The notes under the pieces are model-generated. The model was not told where the DNA came from, did no database searches, and saw only the letters and a program-made list of their open reading frames with translations. A stretch of DNA of 12,194 nucleotides from contig JAKITE010000087.1 in NCBI GenBank assembly GCA_021648225.1, forward strand, positions 1 through 12,194, read 5' to 3'. Source of the DNA: Paracoccaceae bacterium. Its GTDB lineage: Bacteria; Pseudomonadota; Alphaproteobacteria; Rhodobacterales; Rhodobacteraceae. This document shows positions 1 through 7,425 of this stretch, in pieces (within the stretch, counting starts at the first letter, position 1; each line of letters starts with the position of its first letter). The position numbers and the translations under genes are program-made.

Positions 1-2
1 CC

Positions 3-2105
3 CTGCACCAGCTTGCCTTTGACGGGCACTGGCATGAATTGGCGCGCGTGGGTCTTAATGATGCGGCCCTGCGCGAAAAAATGGCCAATATGCGCGAAAT
101 CGCCCAACGGCTGGAGGGGCGGCGTTTTAAGGTTCGGGTCTGGCTGCCGGCGGATCAAATTGTTCTGAAAGCTTCGGAAATTTCGGCACAGGAACCCCGC
201 GCCATTGAGACCCAGGCGCGACAGGTGCTTGAAAAAACCACCCCCCATTCGGGTGGTGATTTTGCGGTTGCCGTCAGCCCCCCAAATGACGGGGATCAAA
301 CATGGGTCGCGGGGGCGCGCGTAAAAACCATGTTTGAGGCCTTTGCTTTTGCCAAAAGCCACGGGTTTAACGCCACAGTATATTCTACCAAAGATCAGGT
401 CGAAGGTTTTGCAGAAAAGCCCTATTTCAGACTGCCGCCCAATCGGGTAAAAACCATCGGGCTTGGGGTTGCGGCCCTGACCCTTGCCGGTTCTTTGGTG
501 GCAGCCGGTGTTGCGTTCAGAATTGCCGATCCCTATCTTTGGTGGGAAACCCCGCCGGTGGTGGCTGATTTTGCACCCTTCCAAACCCCGGACCCCAGCA
601 TTAACAAAAGTCAGGACAATATTTTACCGATTACCTTGGCCGGCCCGGTTTTCAATGCAATCACGCCAATTTCCACCCTGACCCTTCGTGATCCGCTGCC
701 CTATTTGCCCGCCCGGCAACTGGATGCAACCGCGCAGGATTTCATCGAACAGCCCATAGCGCGTTTCAGCGAAACCTTTGATGTAAGCTTTTCAATAATG
801 AACGAGAACCTGCGGTTTTCACTGCCACTTGAACTTGAGGCCATCGCGCCGCCATCCGCCGCTGACCGCCCGCCAGCCATCGGGCTTTATAATCTGTTGA
901 CCGAAATCACGCCGTTTTTGCAACCTGATATTGCGCCGGACACCCCCGATATTTTTGTCAGCAAAACCATCGACCAAACCAAAAACGCTGTGGCACCAAT
1001 TACAGTTGCCAGCATTCGGTTTGTTCTGGAACCCCTGCCTGCACTGGCCACAACCATTTCATATAGCCTGCAAAGAGAACTAGCCGATAGTTTTGGCATT
1101 ACCCTTCAGGATCTGCCAGCAGAATTGCCAACCGTTTTGGCGGAGACCCAGGTGGTTCGGGTGATCCGGGGCTTGCCGGAATTGCTGCCAAAATTACGCA
1201 GCGGTGCCGAAATTCCGCCGCAGGTCGCGGTGCTGGAGCTTCAGCCAGTGGTTACAATCATTGAAACCATCCCCGCTGATCCCGAAGCCATTGCCACAGC
1301 GGCGCGCGGTTTTGCCATCATTCAAGGAAGACCGGAAATAGTGCCGGTTCGCCGCGCCATTCCACCGCCGCCGGTTGATCCGGTGGTTGCTGAAATTGCG
1401 CCTGAACCCGAACTTGAAACCCCCGCAGAAACCGGAGACCAAACCGCAGAAATCGAAATTGCGGCAGCGGGACAAGCGGTTGATCTACCGGAATTTACCG
1501 GCACAATTGCAGTGGTTGCCGGTCGACCCGATCTTTTGCCGATTCTGCGTTCGGGCGATGCAATTCCAGACCCGTTGCCAGCTGAAGAACAACCCCAAGA
1601 AACCGTTGAAATTGCCGCGATTGACCCTGCGGTTGCTTTGGCCAATTCACTACGCGCCAAACGGCGGCCTGCGGCAATTGCCAATATTCCGGCGCCGGTT
1701 GACCCGATGCTTTCGGATGCGGCACCCGCACTTGCGGTTGTGCCTGCGCATCGCAATGCCAGTTCGGCAGCCAATGCAGCGCGCATTATTGAACTGGCCT
1801 CGAACCGGCCCCGTGCGGTTGCGCCGGTGGTGCCGGCTGACCCACAAACCGTTAACCTGCCGACCAGGGCATCGGTGGCGCGCGCGGCAACCATTGATAA
1901 CGGTATTAACCTGCGAAAAACCAGCCTGATCGGTATTTTTGGCACGGCAGATCATCGCAATGTTCTGATCCGTATGTCGGGTGGTCGCATGCTTCAGCTT
2001 AGCATGGGGGATACTTTTTCGGGTTGGCGCGTGGTGGCGATTGGTGCGGATTCGGTTCGCATTCAAAAAGGCAATCGCACCGAAATATTGCGGATGCCGA
2101 ATTAG
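3..2105 (+). CDS. GspL/PilM- and PilP/GspC-like single-pass membrane protein (5' partial)
   Basis: The reading frame is open from base 3 with no plausible start preceded by a ribosome site. The residues before the TTG at 39 (FDGHWHEL) continue the fold, so the true start lies upstream of the window. Counting from that TTG, residues 1-125 are soluble and resemble the cytoplasmic domain of GspL/PilM-like proteins. Residues about 138-161 form one hydrophobic membrane segment. A long Pro/Ala/Ile-rich periplasmic stretch follows, with degenerate repeats of the type GRPxLLPxLRSGxxIP near residues 375-395, 427-447, 493-513, 538-555 and 588-602. The last 66 residues (SLIGIFG, RMSGGRMLQLSMGD, ending RMPN) look like the PilP/GspC HR domain, a periplasmic interaction module. 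Rhodobacterales homologues are, as I recall, often mislabelled translation initiation factor 2. A role in an envelope or secretion assembly is inference. It ends 236 bases before mobB and is probably unrelated to that operon. Confidence 0.8.
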   Translation: MHQLAFDGHWHELARVGLNDAALREKMANMREIAQRLEGRRFKVRVWLPADQIVLKASEISAQEPRAIETQARQVLEKTTPHSGGDFAVAVSPPNDGDQTWVAGARVKTMFEAFAFAKSHGFNATVYSTKDQVEGFAEKPYFRLPPNRVKTIGLGVAALTLAGSLVAAGVAFRIADPYLWWETPPVVADFAPFQTPDPSINKSQDNILPITLAGPVFNAITPISTLTLRDPLPYLPARQLDATAQDFIEQPIARFSETFDVSFSIMNENLRFSLPLELEAIAPPSAADRPPAIGLYNLLTEITPFLQPDIAPDTPDIFVSKTIDQTKNAVAPITVASIRFVLEPLPALATTISYSLQRELADSFGITLQDLPAELPTVLAETQVVRVIRGLPELLPKLRSGAEIPPQVAVLELQPVVTIIETIPADPEAIATAARGFAIIQGRPEIVPVRRAIPPPPVDPVVAEIAPEPELETPAETGDQTAEIEIAAAGQAVDLPEFTGTIAVVAGRPDLLPILRSGDAIPDPLPAEEQPQETVEIAAIDPAVALANSLRAKRRPAAIANIPAPVDPMLSDAAPALAVVPAHRNASSAANAARIIELASNRPRAVAPVVPADPQTVNLPTRASVARAATIDNGINLRKTSLIGIFGTADHRNVLIRMSGGRMLQLSMGDTFSGWRVVAIGADSVRIQKGNRTEILRMPN

Positions 2106-2111
2106 GCGTAC

Positions 2112-2125
2112 TGTCAGGGCTGACA
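2112..2125. other. 14-bp palindrome after the first gene
   Basis: TGTCAGGGCTGACA is a perfect palindrome starting six bases after the stop codon of the upstream gene. As RNA it gives only a five-pair stem with a four-base loop, and no U-run follows, so a classical terminator is doubtful. It could be a weak terminator or a protein-binding site. Confidence 0.3.
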
Positions 2126-2189
2126 ATCTGGATGGGCTACAGGGCCTTTCCCAAAACTACCCATTTACAGCAAAATTTTGACATGGCAG

Positions 2190-2202
2190 GGTCAATTTGT
2201 CC
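2190..2202 (+). promoter_or_regulatory. Operator-like inverted repeat upstream of mobB-tupBCA
   Basis: GGTC-AATTT-GTCC is an imperfect inverted repeat with a five-base centre. Its right part, ATTTGTCC, recurs three times in the region upstream of DUF3305 (10550-10630), twice as the perfect form GGAC-N5-GTCC. The site lies just upstream of the candidate -35 element at 2213, where an activator could bind. It also follows a TTGACA at 2178-2183 that could be a -35 of a second promoter, in which case it would suit a repressor. A shared regulator for tungstate uptake and formate dehydrogenase genes is inference; I cannot name the protein. Confidence 0.45.
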
Positions 2203-2212
2203 GCTAATGGGT

Positions 2213-2240
2213 TTGACGGCAAAAGGGTGCATAATAGTAT
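2213..2240 (+). promoter_or_regulatory. Candidate sigma-70 promoter of mobB-tupBCA
   Basis: TTGACG (2213-2218) and TAGTAT (2235-2240) are spaced by 16 bases, giving a predicted start near 2247 and a leader of about 95 bases before the mobB ATG. A second perfect -35, TTGACA at 2178-2183, has no convincing -10 at normal spacing. The rest of the leader (2247-2341) shows no riboswitch or terminator structure that I can recognise. Confidence 0.35.
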
Positions 2241-2341
2241 TTTACATAGAGATTTTGATGCGCTACCGGATTAATGCAAGGGGTGCATCAACGCAAACTG
2301 GGCCTCTTAAATATTAACCAAGCTATCGGGTGCAAATTACA

Positions 2342-2893
2342 ATGGGTAATATTCGGGTTTTTGGCATAACCGGCTGGAAAAACAGCGGCAAAACAACGCT
2401 GATGGAACGGCTGGTGACCGAAATTTGCAGCAAAGGCTTTACGGTTTCAACCCTAAAACATGCCCATCACAACGTCGATGTAGACCAGCCCGGCAAAGAC
2501 AGCCACCGGCATCGTGTCGCCGGTGCCCATGAGGTTATATTGGCGTCAGCCAACCGCTGGGCCTTGATGCATGAATTGCGTAACGCGGAAGAGCCGCCGC
2601 TGGAGTTTTTGTTATCAAAGCTGGCGCCGGTCGATCTGGTGTTGGTCGAGGGCTATAAACAGCACGGGATTGCCAAAATAGAGGCCTCGGTTCGCCTTGG
2701 CGATCGGCCATTGCTGGCATTTGATAACCATTCGATCAAAGCGGTTGCTGCGGGGTATCACCCCGAAGGGCTGAGCGTTCCGGTGCTGGATATCAATGAT
2801 ATTCCCTGCATTGCCGATTTCATTCTGGCCCAGACGGGCCTTGCCAAATGCCAGACGGGCCTTGCCAAATGCCAGACGGGCCTTGCCAAATGA
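2342..2893 (+). CDS. mobB: Molybdopterin-guanine dinucleotide biosynthesis protein MobB
   Basis: MobB is a GTP-binding accessory of MobA in attaching GMP to molybdopterin, giving the MGD cofactor of DMSO-reductase-family enzymes such as formate dehydrogenase. The product is 183 residues. It carries the P-loop GITGWKNSGKTT at residues 8-19, the family motif TLKHAHH near 37-43, DQPGKDSHRHRVAGA at 48-62 and the Walker-B-like LVLVEGYK at 99-106. I start at the ATG rather than the in-frame GTG at 2330, because the conserved N-terminus (xVFGITGWKNSGKTT) begins right after it. The C-terminus ends in three copies of QTGLAK(C), encoded by a 21-bp tandem repeat and not part of the normal family ending. 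The stop overlaps the tupB start as ATGA. Its place at the head of a tungstate transporter operon links cofactor assembly and metal import. Confidence 0.93.
   Translation: MGNIRVFGITGWKNSGKTTLMERLVTEICSKGFTVSTLKHAHHNVDVDQPGKDSHRHRVAGAHEVILASANRWALMHELRNAEEPPLEFLLSKLAPVDLVLVEGYKQHGIAKIEASVRLGDRPLLAFDNHSIKAVAAGYHPEGLSVPVLDINDIPCIADFILAQTGLAKCQTGLAKCQTGLAK
2831..2893 (+). repeat. Triplicated 21-bp direct repeat across the mobB/tupB junction
   Basis: Three head-to-tail 21-bp units lie at 2831-2851, 2852-2872 and 2873-2893. They are identical except that the last ends TGA (the mobB stop) instead of TGC. Each begins CAGACGGGCC and carries CCAAATG near its end. Because 21 is divisible by three, mobB stays open (QTGLAKC per unit), and each unit also supplies an ATG in the tupB frame (2848, 2869, 2890). 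Slipped-strand expansion is the likely origin. Confidence 0.97.
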
Positions 2894-3594
2894 ACGGAAT
2901 TGCACAGGGGTTATGGGATGCATGGTGGCTGATCATAACCTTTGATGCGGATCTGTATGAAATCATATTCTTGTCGCTTCAGGTAACGGTTTCAGCGGTG
3001 ATTATTGCCTCGATTATCGGCTTGCCGATGGGGGCGTGGCTGGCGGTGAACCGGTTCAAATTCCGTCGGTTTGTGATTGCGGTTCTGAATGCCCTGATGG
3101 GCCTGCCACCGGTGGTTGTCGGGCTGTTTGTCTATATGGCTTTGTCGCGCGCGGGGCCGTTGGGGGGCTTTGGCCTGTTGTTTTCGCCAAGCGCCATGAT
3201 TATCGCACAGGTGATTATTATCACGCCGTTGATTGCCTCGATCAGCCATCAGACCATCCGTGATTTATGGGCCGAATATCATGATCTGCTGATTTCGATG
3301 AATGCCACCCGGATGCAGCGCATCAAGGCGTTGTTGTGGGATGGCAAGCGGGCATTGCTGACCGCAACCCTTGCCGGATTTGGCCGCGCCATCGGCGAGG
3401 TCGGCGCGATTATGATTGTCGGCGGCAATATCGAACATGCGACACGGGTGTTAACCACGGCAATTGCGCTGGAAACCGGTAAGGGCAATTTTGCTTTTGC
3501 CATGGGGCTGGGGCTGGTTTTGATTATGCTGTCTTTGCTGGTTAATCTGCTGATCCATTCGCTTTCCAAAACCGAGCGGGCCAGCACATGGTGA
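2890..3594 (+). CDS. tupB: Tungstate ABC transporter permease TupB
   Basis: This is the integral membrane subunit of the TupABC tungstate importer. The product is 234 residues, with about five hydrophobic segments (near 24-45, 60-84, 95-118, 160-180 and 203-223). It has the binding-protein-dependent permease loop GFGRAIGEVGAIMIVGGNI near 163-181, which contacts the ATPase and is very characteristic of the tungstate family. I prefer the ATG at 2890, which overlaps the mobB stop as ATGA. The earlier ATGs at 2848 and 2869 exist only because of the 21-bp repeat and would add repetitive MPDGPCQ units. The gene overlaps tupC by seven bases. The molybdate permease ModB is the main alternative, but the signature and the neighbouring TupA favour tungstate. 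Confidence 0.92.
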   Translation: MNGIAQGLWDAWWLIITFDADLYEIIFLSLQVTVSAVIIASIIGLPMGAWLAVNRFKFRRFVIAVLNALMGLPPVVVGLFVYMALSRAGPLGGFGLLFSPSAMIIAQVIIITPLIASISHQTIRDLWAEYHDLLISMNATRMQRIKALLWDGKRALLTATLAGFGRAIGEVGAIMIVGGNIEHATRVLTTAIALETGKGNFAFAMGLGLVLIMLSLLVNLLIHSLSKTERASTW

Positions 3595-4298
3595 TTTTAC
3601 CCCTTACCTTAAACGCCGCGACCGCCAAAATGCGCGGTAAAAACTTGGTTGGGCCAGTTGACCTGACCCTTGCTGCGACGGGGTTTACGGTGGTGATCGG
3701 GCCAAACGGAGCCGGTAAAACCACGTTGTTGCGGTTGATGCACGGGTTACAACGCTGTGCCAGCGGTTCGGTCAATTGGGCGGTGCCAACGCGGGATGCC
3801 CGCCAAAATCAGGCTTTTGTTTTTCAGGCTCCGATCATGATGCGTCGGCGTGTGATGGAATGTCTTGCTTATCCGTTGCGTTTGCGGGGCATGGGAAAAG
3901 CTGCGGCACAGGCCAAAGCGGTTGAATGCGCCGCGCGTTTTGGCTTGTCGGGGTTGTTGGAAAGCTGGGCACCGATGCTGTCGGGGGGCGAAAAGCAAAA
4001 GCTGTCTGTGGCGCGGGCGTTGATTATCGCACCCGAGGTTTTGTTTCTGGATGAACCCTGCGCCAATCTGGATGGTCGTGCCACCCGCGAGATTGAAACC
4101 ATATTGAAAATGGCCCAGGATGCCGGAACAAGGATTATCATGTCGAGCCACGACATGGGGCAGGCGGGGCGTTTGGCGGATGATGTAATTTTTATGTATG
4201 ATGGCAATGTGCATGAATTATCAGACGCCAAAACGTTTTTTGACACCCCCCGAACCCGACTGGCGCAGGCATTTATTAACGGAGACATTGTCGAATGA
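3588..4298 (+). CDS. tupC: Tungstate ABC transporter ATP-binding protein TupC
   Basis: This is the nucleotide-hydrolysing subunit that drives tungstate import through TupB. The product is 236 residues with a complete ABC ATPase motif set: Walker A GPNGAGKTT at 38-46, Q-loop VFQAP around Q80, signature LSGGEKQK at 131-138, Walker B VLFLDEP at 151-157 and switch histidine SSHD at H188. It is short and lacks the C-terminal TOBE/MOP oxyanion domain seen in ModC, which fits TupC. The start overlaps the tupB stop by seven bases, and its own stop overlaps the tupA start (ATGA), so translation of the operon is probably coupled. Confidence 0.92.
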   Translation: MVILPLTLNAATAKMRGKNLVGPVDLTLAATGFTVVIGPNGAGKTTLLRLMHGLQRCASGSVNWAVPTRDARQNQAFVFQAPIMMRRRVMECLAYPLRLRGMGKAAAQAKAVECAARFGLSGLLESWAPMLSGGEKQKLSVARALIIAPEVLFLDEPCANLDGRATREIETILKMAQDAGTRIIMSSHDMGQAGRLADDVIFMYDGNVHELSDAKTFFDTPRTRLAQAFINGDIVE

Positions 4299-5095
4299 CT
4301 TTTCACTGGAAAACCCTGATTGCAGCGCTGCTTATGGCAACCTCCAGCCAGGGGGAAACCCTGAAAATGGCGGTGACCACGTCTTTTTACAATTCCGGCC
4401 TGTCAGAAGTTTTGCTGCCTGAAATTACCGCTGATCTGGGCTTTGAAGTGCAGTTGATTGTGGTTGGCACCGGCCAGGCGCTGCGCCTTGGCGAGGCGGG
4501 GGATGTGGATGCCATCCTTGTGCATTCCCGCGCCGCAGAACAAGCGTTTTTGGCGGCTGGATTTGGCACCCATCGCCGTGAAATCATGTATAATGATTTT
4601 GTCTTTATTGGCCCCGATGATGACCCCGCCAATGTTGCAGATGCCACCAGCGCGGTGGATGCCTTGCAACGCATCGCCCAAAGCGGCGCGGCTTTTGTCA
4701 GCCGTGGCGATGATAGCGGCACCCATAAAAAAGAGCTATCATTATGGGAAGCAGCAGAAATTACGCTCAACGGCACATGGTATCGCGCCGCAGGGGCCGG
4801 TATGGGCGCCACCTTAAATGTGGCCAGCGGCATGAATGCATTTGCAATGTCGGATCGTGCCAGTTGGCTGAACTTTGGCAACAAGGGCGATCTGGTGTTG
4901 TTATATGCAGGGGATCCGGTTTTGTTTAACCAATATGCCTATATTCCGGTTAATCCGGCGCTACATCCTTATGTCAGGAATGATCTGGCCGTGCAGCTTG
5001 AAACATGGCTGACCAGCGCAAAAGCTGCCAACCTGATCAATGGCTATACCATCAATGGCGAAACCCTGTTTACCTTTAACGCAAGCCCCCCTTGA
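4295..5095 (+). CDS. tupA: Tungstate-binding periplasmic protein TupA
   Basis: This is the periplasmic solute receptor that gives the importer its tungstate selectivity. The product is 266 residues and starts with a signal peptide (positive residues, then LIAALLMA, with a cleavage site near residue 20). The TupA oxyanion-binding signatures are present: AVTTS at 26-30, VGTGQAL at 57-63 and SRGDDSGTH at 136-144. The order DAILVHSRAAE (about 72-82) and FNQYAYIPVNP (about 211-221) is also typical. The start codon overlaps the tupC stop. It is the last gene of the operon and runs towards the convergent DUF6505 gene. Molybdate or sulfate binding is less likely, since these motifs belong to the tungstate group. 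Confidence 0.92.
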   Translation: MTFHWKTLIAALLMATSSQGETLKMAVTTSFYNSGLSEVLLPEITADLGFEVQLIVVGTGQALRLGEAGDVDAILVHSRAAEQAFLAAGFGTHRREIMYNDFVFIGPDDDPANVADATSAVDALQRIAQSGAAFVSRGDDSGTHKKELSLWEAAEITLNGTWYRAAGAGMGATLNVASGMNAFAMSDRASWLNFGNKGDLVLLYAGDPVLFNQYAYIPVNPALHPYVRNDLAVQLETWLTSAKAANLINGYTINGETLFTFNASPP

Positions 5096-5101
5096 TTTCA
5101 C

Positions 5102-5120
5102 CAAAGTCAAAGTGACTTTG
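5102..5120. terminator. Bidirectional hairpin between convergent operons
   Basis: CAAAGTCA-AAG-TGACTTTG is a perfect eight-pair stem with a three-base loop. It starts six bases after the tupA stop and ends two bases before the DUF6505 stop on the other strand. There is no long U-run on either side, so it may be a weak terminator or an mRNA 3'-end stabiliser for both operons. Confidence 0.6.
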
Positions 5121-5122
5121 CG

Positions 5123-5602
5123 TTATTCCTCCAGATCGCCATGCACCGCTAGAATATCCAGCTCGGCTTCGGGCGGGTCAATGGTGCGGTAAGCCTCGGC
5201 AACGCCTTTGTCGGTGATTTCCCGCGCCACGGTTAACAGGGTGTTGGGGTCATGTCCGGCGCAAAGTTCAACCATATGGTTCAACTCGTCCAGCGCCACG
5301 GGGCGGGCGGATTTCATATCCGGCGCGCCATAAATATCAACAAAATGCTGCGCCAGTTGGTCAACCAGCCGGTCAAATTCAGCCGGTTCAACCTTGGTAG
5401 TAGCAACAAATGTCACCCGGCCAAAGGTTTCCAGCCCCAGCCAGCCATTGGCAAAAGCCTGACGTGCCTTGCCGTTCAAATCGCCTTTGCCCCAGTTTGA
5501 AAATTCAAATCCGCCCGAAACTGCCCATTCTCCGGTGCGGGCAGGGTTGTGAAACACCATTTGATCGCTTTCGTCAAAATGAATGGCTCGCGCAAGGTTC
5601 AT
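5123..5602 (-). CDS. DUF6505 family protein
   Basis: This is a 159-residue soluble protein of unknown function that I recognise as the DUF6505 type by its start (LARAIHFDESDQMVF) and by its place after a ligase-like gene. It has no signal peptide or membrane segment. The middle holds WGKGDLNGKARQAFANGWLG and GRVTFVATTKV, the latter probably a beta strand. The C-terminal half is helical and acidic. Its ATG overlaps the stop of the preceding ligase-like gene (ATGA), so the two are probably made together. It is the last gene of the DUF6494-mrp-ligase-DUF6505 operon. Position beside formate dehydrogenase accessory genes suggests a cofactor or Fe-S maturation role, which is inference only. Confidence 0.8.
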   Translation of the reverse strand: MNLARAIHFDESDQMVFHNPARTGEWAVSGGFEFSNWGKGDLNGKARQAFANGWLGLETFGRVTFVATTKVEPAEFDRLVDQLAQHFVDIYGAPDMKSARPVALDELNHMVELCAGHDPNTLLTVAREITDKGVAEAYRTIDPPEAELDILAVHGDLEE

Positions 5603-6351
5603 ATGGGTTCTCCGGTCTCTAGACAGCCGGAAAGCGGCAATATTCGTGTATCCTTGCCGTTACGCAATAACATGCCGAATTGTTCGTCAACCCCGACAAA
5701 GGTGCCTGATAGCTGTTCGCCTTTGAACTGCAAATCCATATCTTCGCCCATATCTTTGACCAGCCCGCGCCATTGTTCATGCAGGGCTGCAACCCCTTCG
5801 GTTTCCATTCCATTAATCCAGACCAGCGTGTGGCGTGACCATGATTCCAGCAAGCGAATAGGGGAAATATCGCCGCAGCCTTCCATCATCAAAGCTGTCT
5901 GGTTCGGGTTTTCGCCGGTTTCGCCGGTTGTATGGGGCAGCAGGTCTATTTCCAGCCCGATAACCAGCCAGTCGGGAACCGCATCCGCATCGGTATCTGA
6001 AGCCGCAGCCCTTAACCGGCCTGACATGCCGCCATTGACGTAAATCTGGCCCTGCCAGCCCAGATGCACCGCAACCTCGGGCGGGGCAAGCGCGCCCATG
6101 GCGTTTTGAAACCCGACCCCGCAAGCGATCATTACCGCCATCGCGGCTTCGAGCGGTTTTTCCGGTGCAAACACAATTGCCGCAGAAATCCGGTCGGGGG
6201 TGATGCTATGCACCAGCAGCCCCGCGTCGCAGCCGATCATGGCTTTGGTGCAGGCTTTGGCAAAAGGATCGGTGCTGCCCGATACAGCCTCGCCGGTAAA
6301 AAGCGGCGGAAAGGTTGCGGGCAGGGGGGCCTCGAATATATTTTCGCTCAT
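5599..6351 (-). CDS. Biotin/lipoate--protein-ligase-like protein with DUF4444-type C-terminus
   Basis: The product is 250 residues. The fold of biotin/lipoate protein ligases is suggested by LPPLFTGEAV-type N-terminal residues, by HLGWQGQIYVNGGMSGRLR near 96-114 (aligned with the WPNDIYVNGxKxGG region of BirA) and by WLVIGLEIDLLP near 128-139 (aligned with the VIGIGINV strand). The C-terminal 60 residues (LSGTFVGVDEQFGMLLRNG) match the DUF4444-like cap. The glycine-rich GRGRxGR nucleotide loop and the catalytic lysine of the KWPND motif are not visible. Classical ligation of biotin or lipoate is therefore doubtful, and the protein may bind a related acyl or adenylate ligand without catalysis. 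The start overlaps the mrp stop (ATGA) and the stop overlaps the DUF6505 start. Confidence 0.82.
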   Translation of the reverse strand: MSENIFEAPLPATFPPLFTGEAVSGSTDPFAKACTKAMIGCDAGLLVHSITPDRISAAIVFAPEKPLEAAMAVMIACGVGFQNAMGALAPPEVAVHLGWQGQIYVNGGMSGRLRAAASDTDADAVPDWLVIGLEIDLLPHTTGETGENPNQTALMMEGCGDISPIRLLESWSRHTLVWINGMETEGVAALHEQWRGLVKDMGEDMDLQFKGEQLSGTFVGVDEQFGMLLRNGKDTRILPLSGCLETGEPI

Positions 6352-7409
6352 AAGGTTCCGTCCTCGATCAATCGTCTTGCCAATACCCGAAATGCCTGCG
6401 CCTGAGGCGATTCAGGTTTGGACACCACGATAGGCGCGCCAGCATCGGATGCAACCCGAATATCCAGATGCAGCGGCAATTCAGCCAGCAAAGGCACCCC
6501 GATTTTTGCGGCTTCCTCCGCAACACCGCCATGGCCAAACGGATGACCCTTATGGCCGCATTCCTCACAAATCTGATAGGACATGTTTTCAACCATACCC
6601 AGAATAGGCGTGCCGAGTTTGTTAAACATATCAATGCCCTTGCGCGTATCGATCAGGGCCACATCCTGCGGGGTCGATACAATGATCGCACCATCCAGCG
6701 CGGTTTTCTGGGCCAAGGTCATTTGCACATCGCCGGTGCCCGGCGGCAGGTCAACAATCAGCACATCCAGCGCGCCCCATTGCACCTGTGTCAGCATTTG
6801 CTGCAAGGCACCAATCAACATCGGGCCACGCCAGACCACGGCTTCGTTTTCATTGGTCATCAACCCGATCGACATCAGGGTAACCCCGTGATTTCGAAGC
6901 GGTAAAATGGTTTTCCCGTCGGGCGAGGCCGGCCGCCCCGTCACCCCCAGCATACGTGGCTGTGACGGGCCAAAAACATCGGCATCCAGCAGACCTACCC
7001 GTTTGCCCTCCACCGCCAAAGCCACGGCCAGATTGGCCGAAAGCGTAGATTTCCCGACCCCGCCCTTGCCCGATGCAATAGCGATTATCTTTTTAATGCC
7101 GGGGATTTTTTGCGGGCCTTTTGGCTCGGATTTATGTCCGGTTTTCAAATCGGGCGGCGCGGCGGGGCTGTTATGGGCGGTCATGACCGCTGAAACCGAT
7201 TTGATGCCATCCAGCGCCTGCACAACGGTTTTTGCTTCGGGCAGGGTTAATTGCAGCGCCTCGGCCTGCGCGGCGGGGACCTCCAGCACAAAGCGGACTG
7301 CGCCGTTGTCAACGGTCAGGGCTTTGACAAGCCCGGCACTGACAATATCGTTTCCTGCCGGTGTTTTTACGGTTTTTAGCGCGGTTAAAACCGTGTCGCG
7401 TTGGGTCAT
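6348..7409 (-). CDS. mrp: Mrp/ApbC-family Fe-S cluster carrier ATPase
   Basis: This is a cytosolic P-loop ATPase that binds and transfers [4Fe-4S] clusters to target apoproteins. The product is 353 residues. An N-terminal DUF59/MIP18-like domain occupies about 4-77, then a Lys/Pro-rich linker runs to about 105. The ATPase domain has the deviant Walker A GKGGVGKST at 114-122, DADVFGPSQPRMLG at 142-155, DLPPGTGDVQ at 220-229 and the cluster-binding CxxC at C281 and C284. I start at the ATG at 7409 (MTQRDTV) rather than upstream in the frame, since upstream sequence overlaps the DUF6494 stop region. It lies 16 bases after DUF6494 and overlaps the ligase-like gene. In this setting it probably supplies clusters to formate dehydrogenase subunits and the neighbouring ferredoxin, which is inference. 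Confidence 0.93.
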   Translation of the reverse strand: MTQRDTVLTALKTVKTPAGNDIVSAGLVKALTVDNGAVRFVLEVPAAQAEALQLTLPEAKTVVQALDGIKSVSAVMTAHNSPAAPPDLKTGHKSEPKGPQKIPGIKKIIAIASGKGGVGKSTLSANLAVALAVEGKRVGLLDADVFGPSQPRMLGVTGRPASPDGKTILPLRNHGVTLMSIGLMTNENEAVVWRGPMLIGALQQMLTQVQWGALDVLIVDLPPGTGDVQMTLAQKTALDGAIIVSTPQDVALIDTRKGIDMFNKLGTPILGMVENMSYQICEECGHKGHPFGHGGVAEEAAKIGVPLLAELPLHLDIRVASDAGAPIVVSKPESPQAQAFRVLARRLIEDGTL

Positions 7410-7425
7410 TGTTTCTTTGTCCAAT

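Noticed and set aside
1322..1945. Minus-strand open frame (207 codons) opposite the first gene
   Set aside because: It is Ala/Gly/Ser-rich translation of the complement of a Pro/Ala/Val-rich repeat region, without a ribosome site or family resemblance.
2024..2317. Plus-strand open frame of 97 codons from the end of the first gene into the intergenic region
   Set aside because: It runs through the promoter candidates and the operator-like site and encodes nothing recognisable.
2247..2341. Possible molybdenum-cofactor or tungsten-cofactor riboswitch in the mobB leader
   Set aside because: I could not trace the expected multi-stem architecture in the leader; a covariance-model search would settle it, but nothing visible supports it.
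2848..2889. Earlier tupB starts at 2848 and 2869
   Set aside because: They exist only within the duplicated repeat units and add a repetitive MPDGPCQ lead-in; the ATG at 2890 gives the normal N-terminus and the usual ATGA coupling. They could still be used occasionally.
7415..7422. CTTTGTCC near the mrp start as a further copy of the shared operator
   Set aside because: Only the right half of the motif is present, with no left arm; it lies in the short gap inside an operon rather than in a promoter region.
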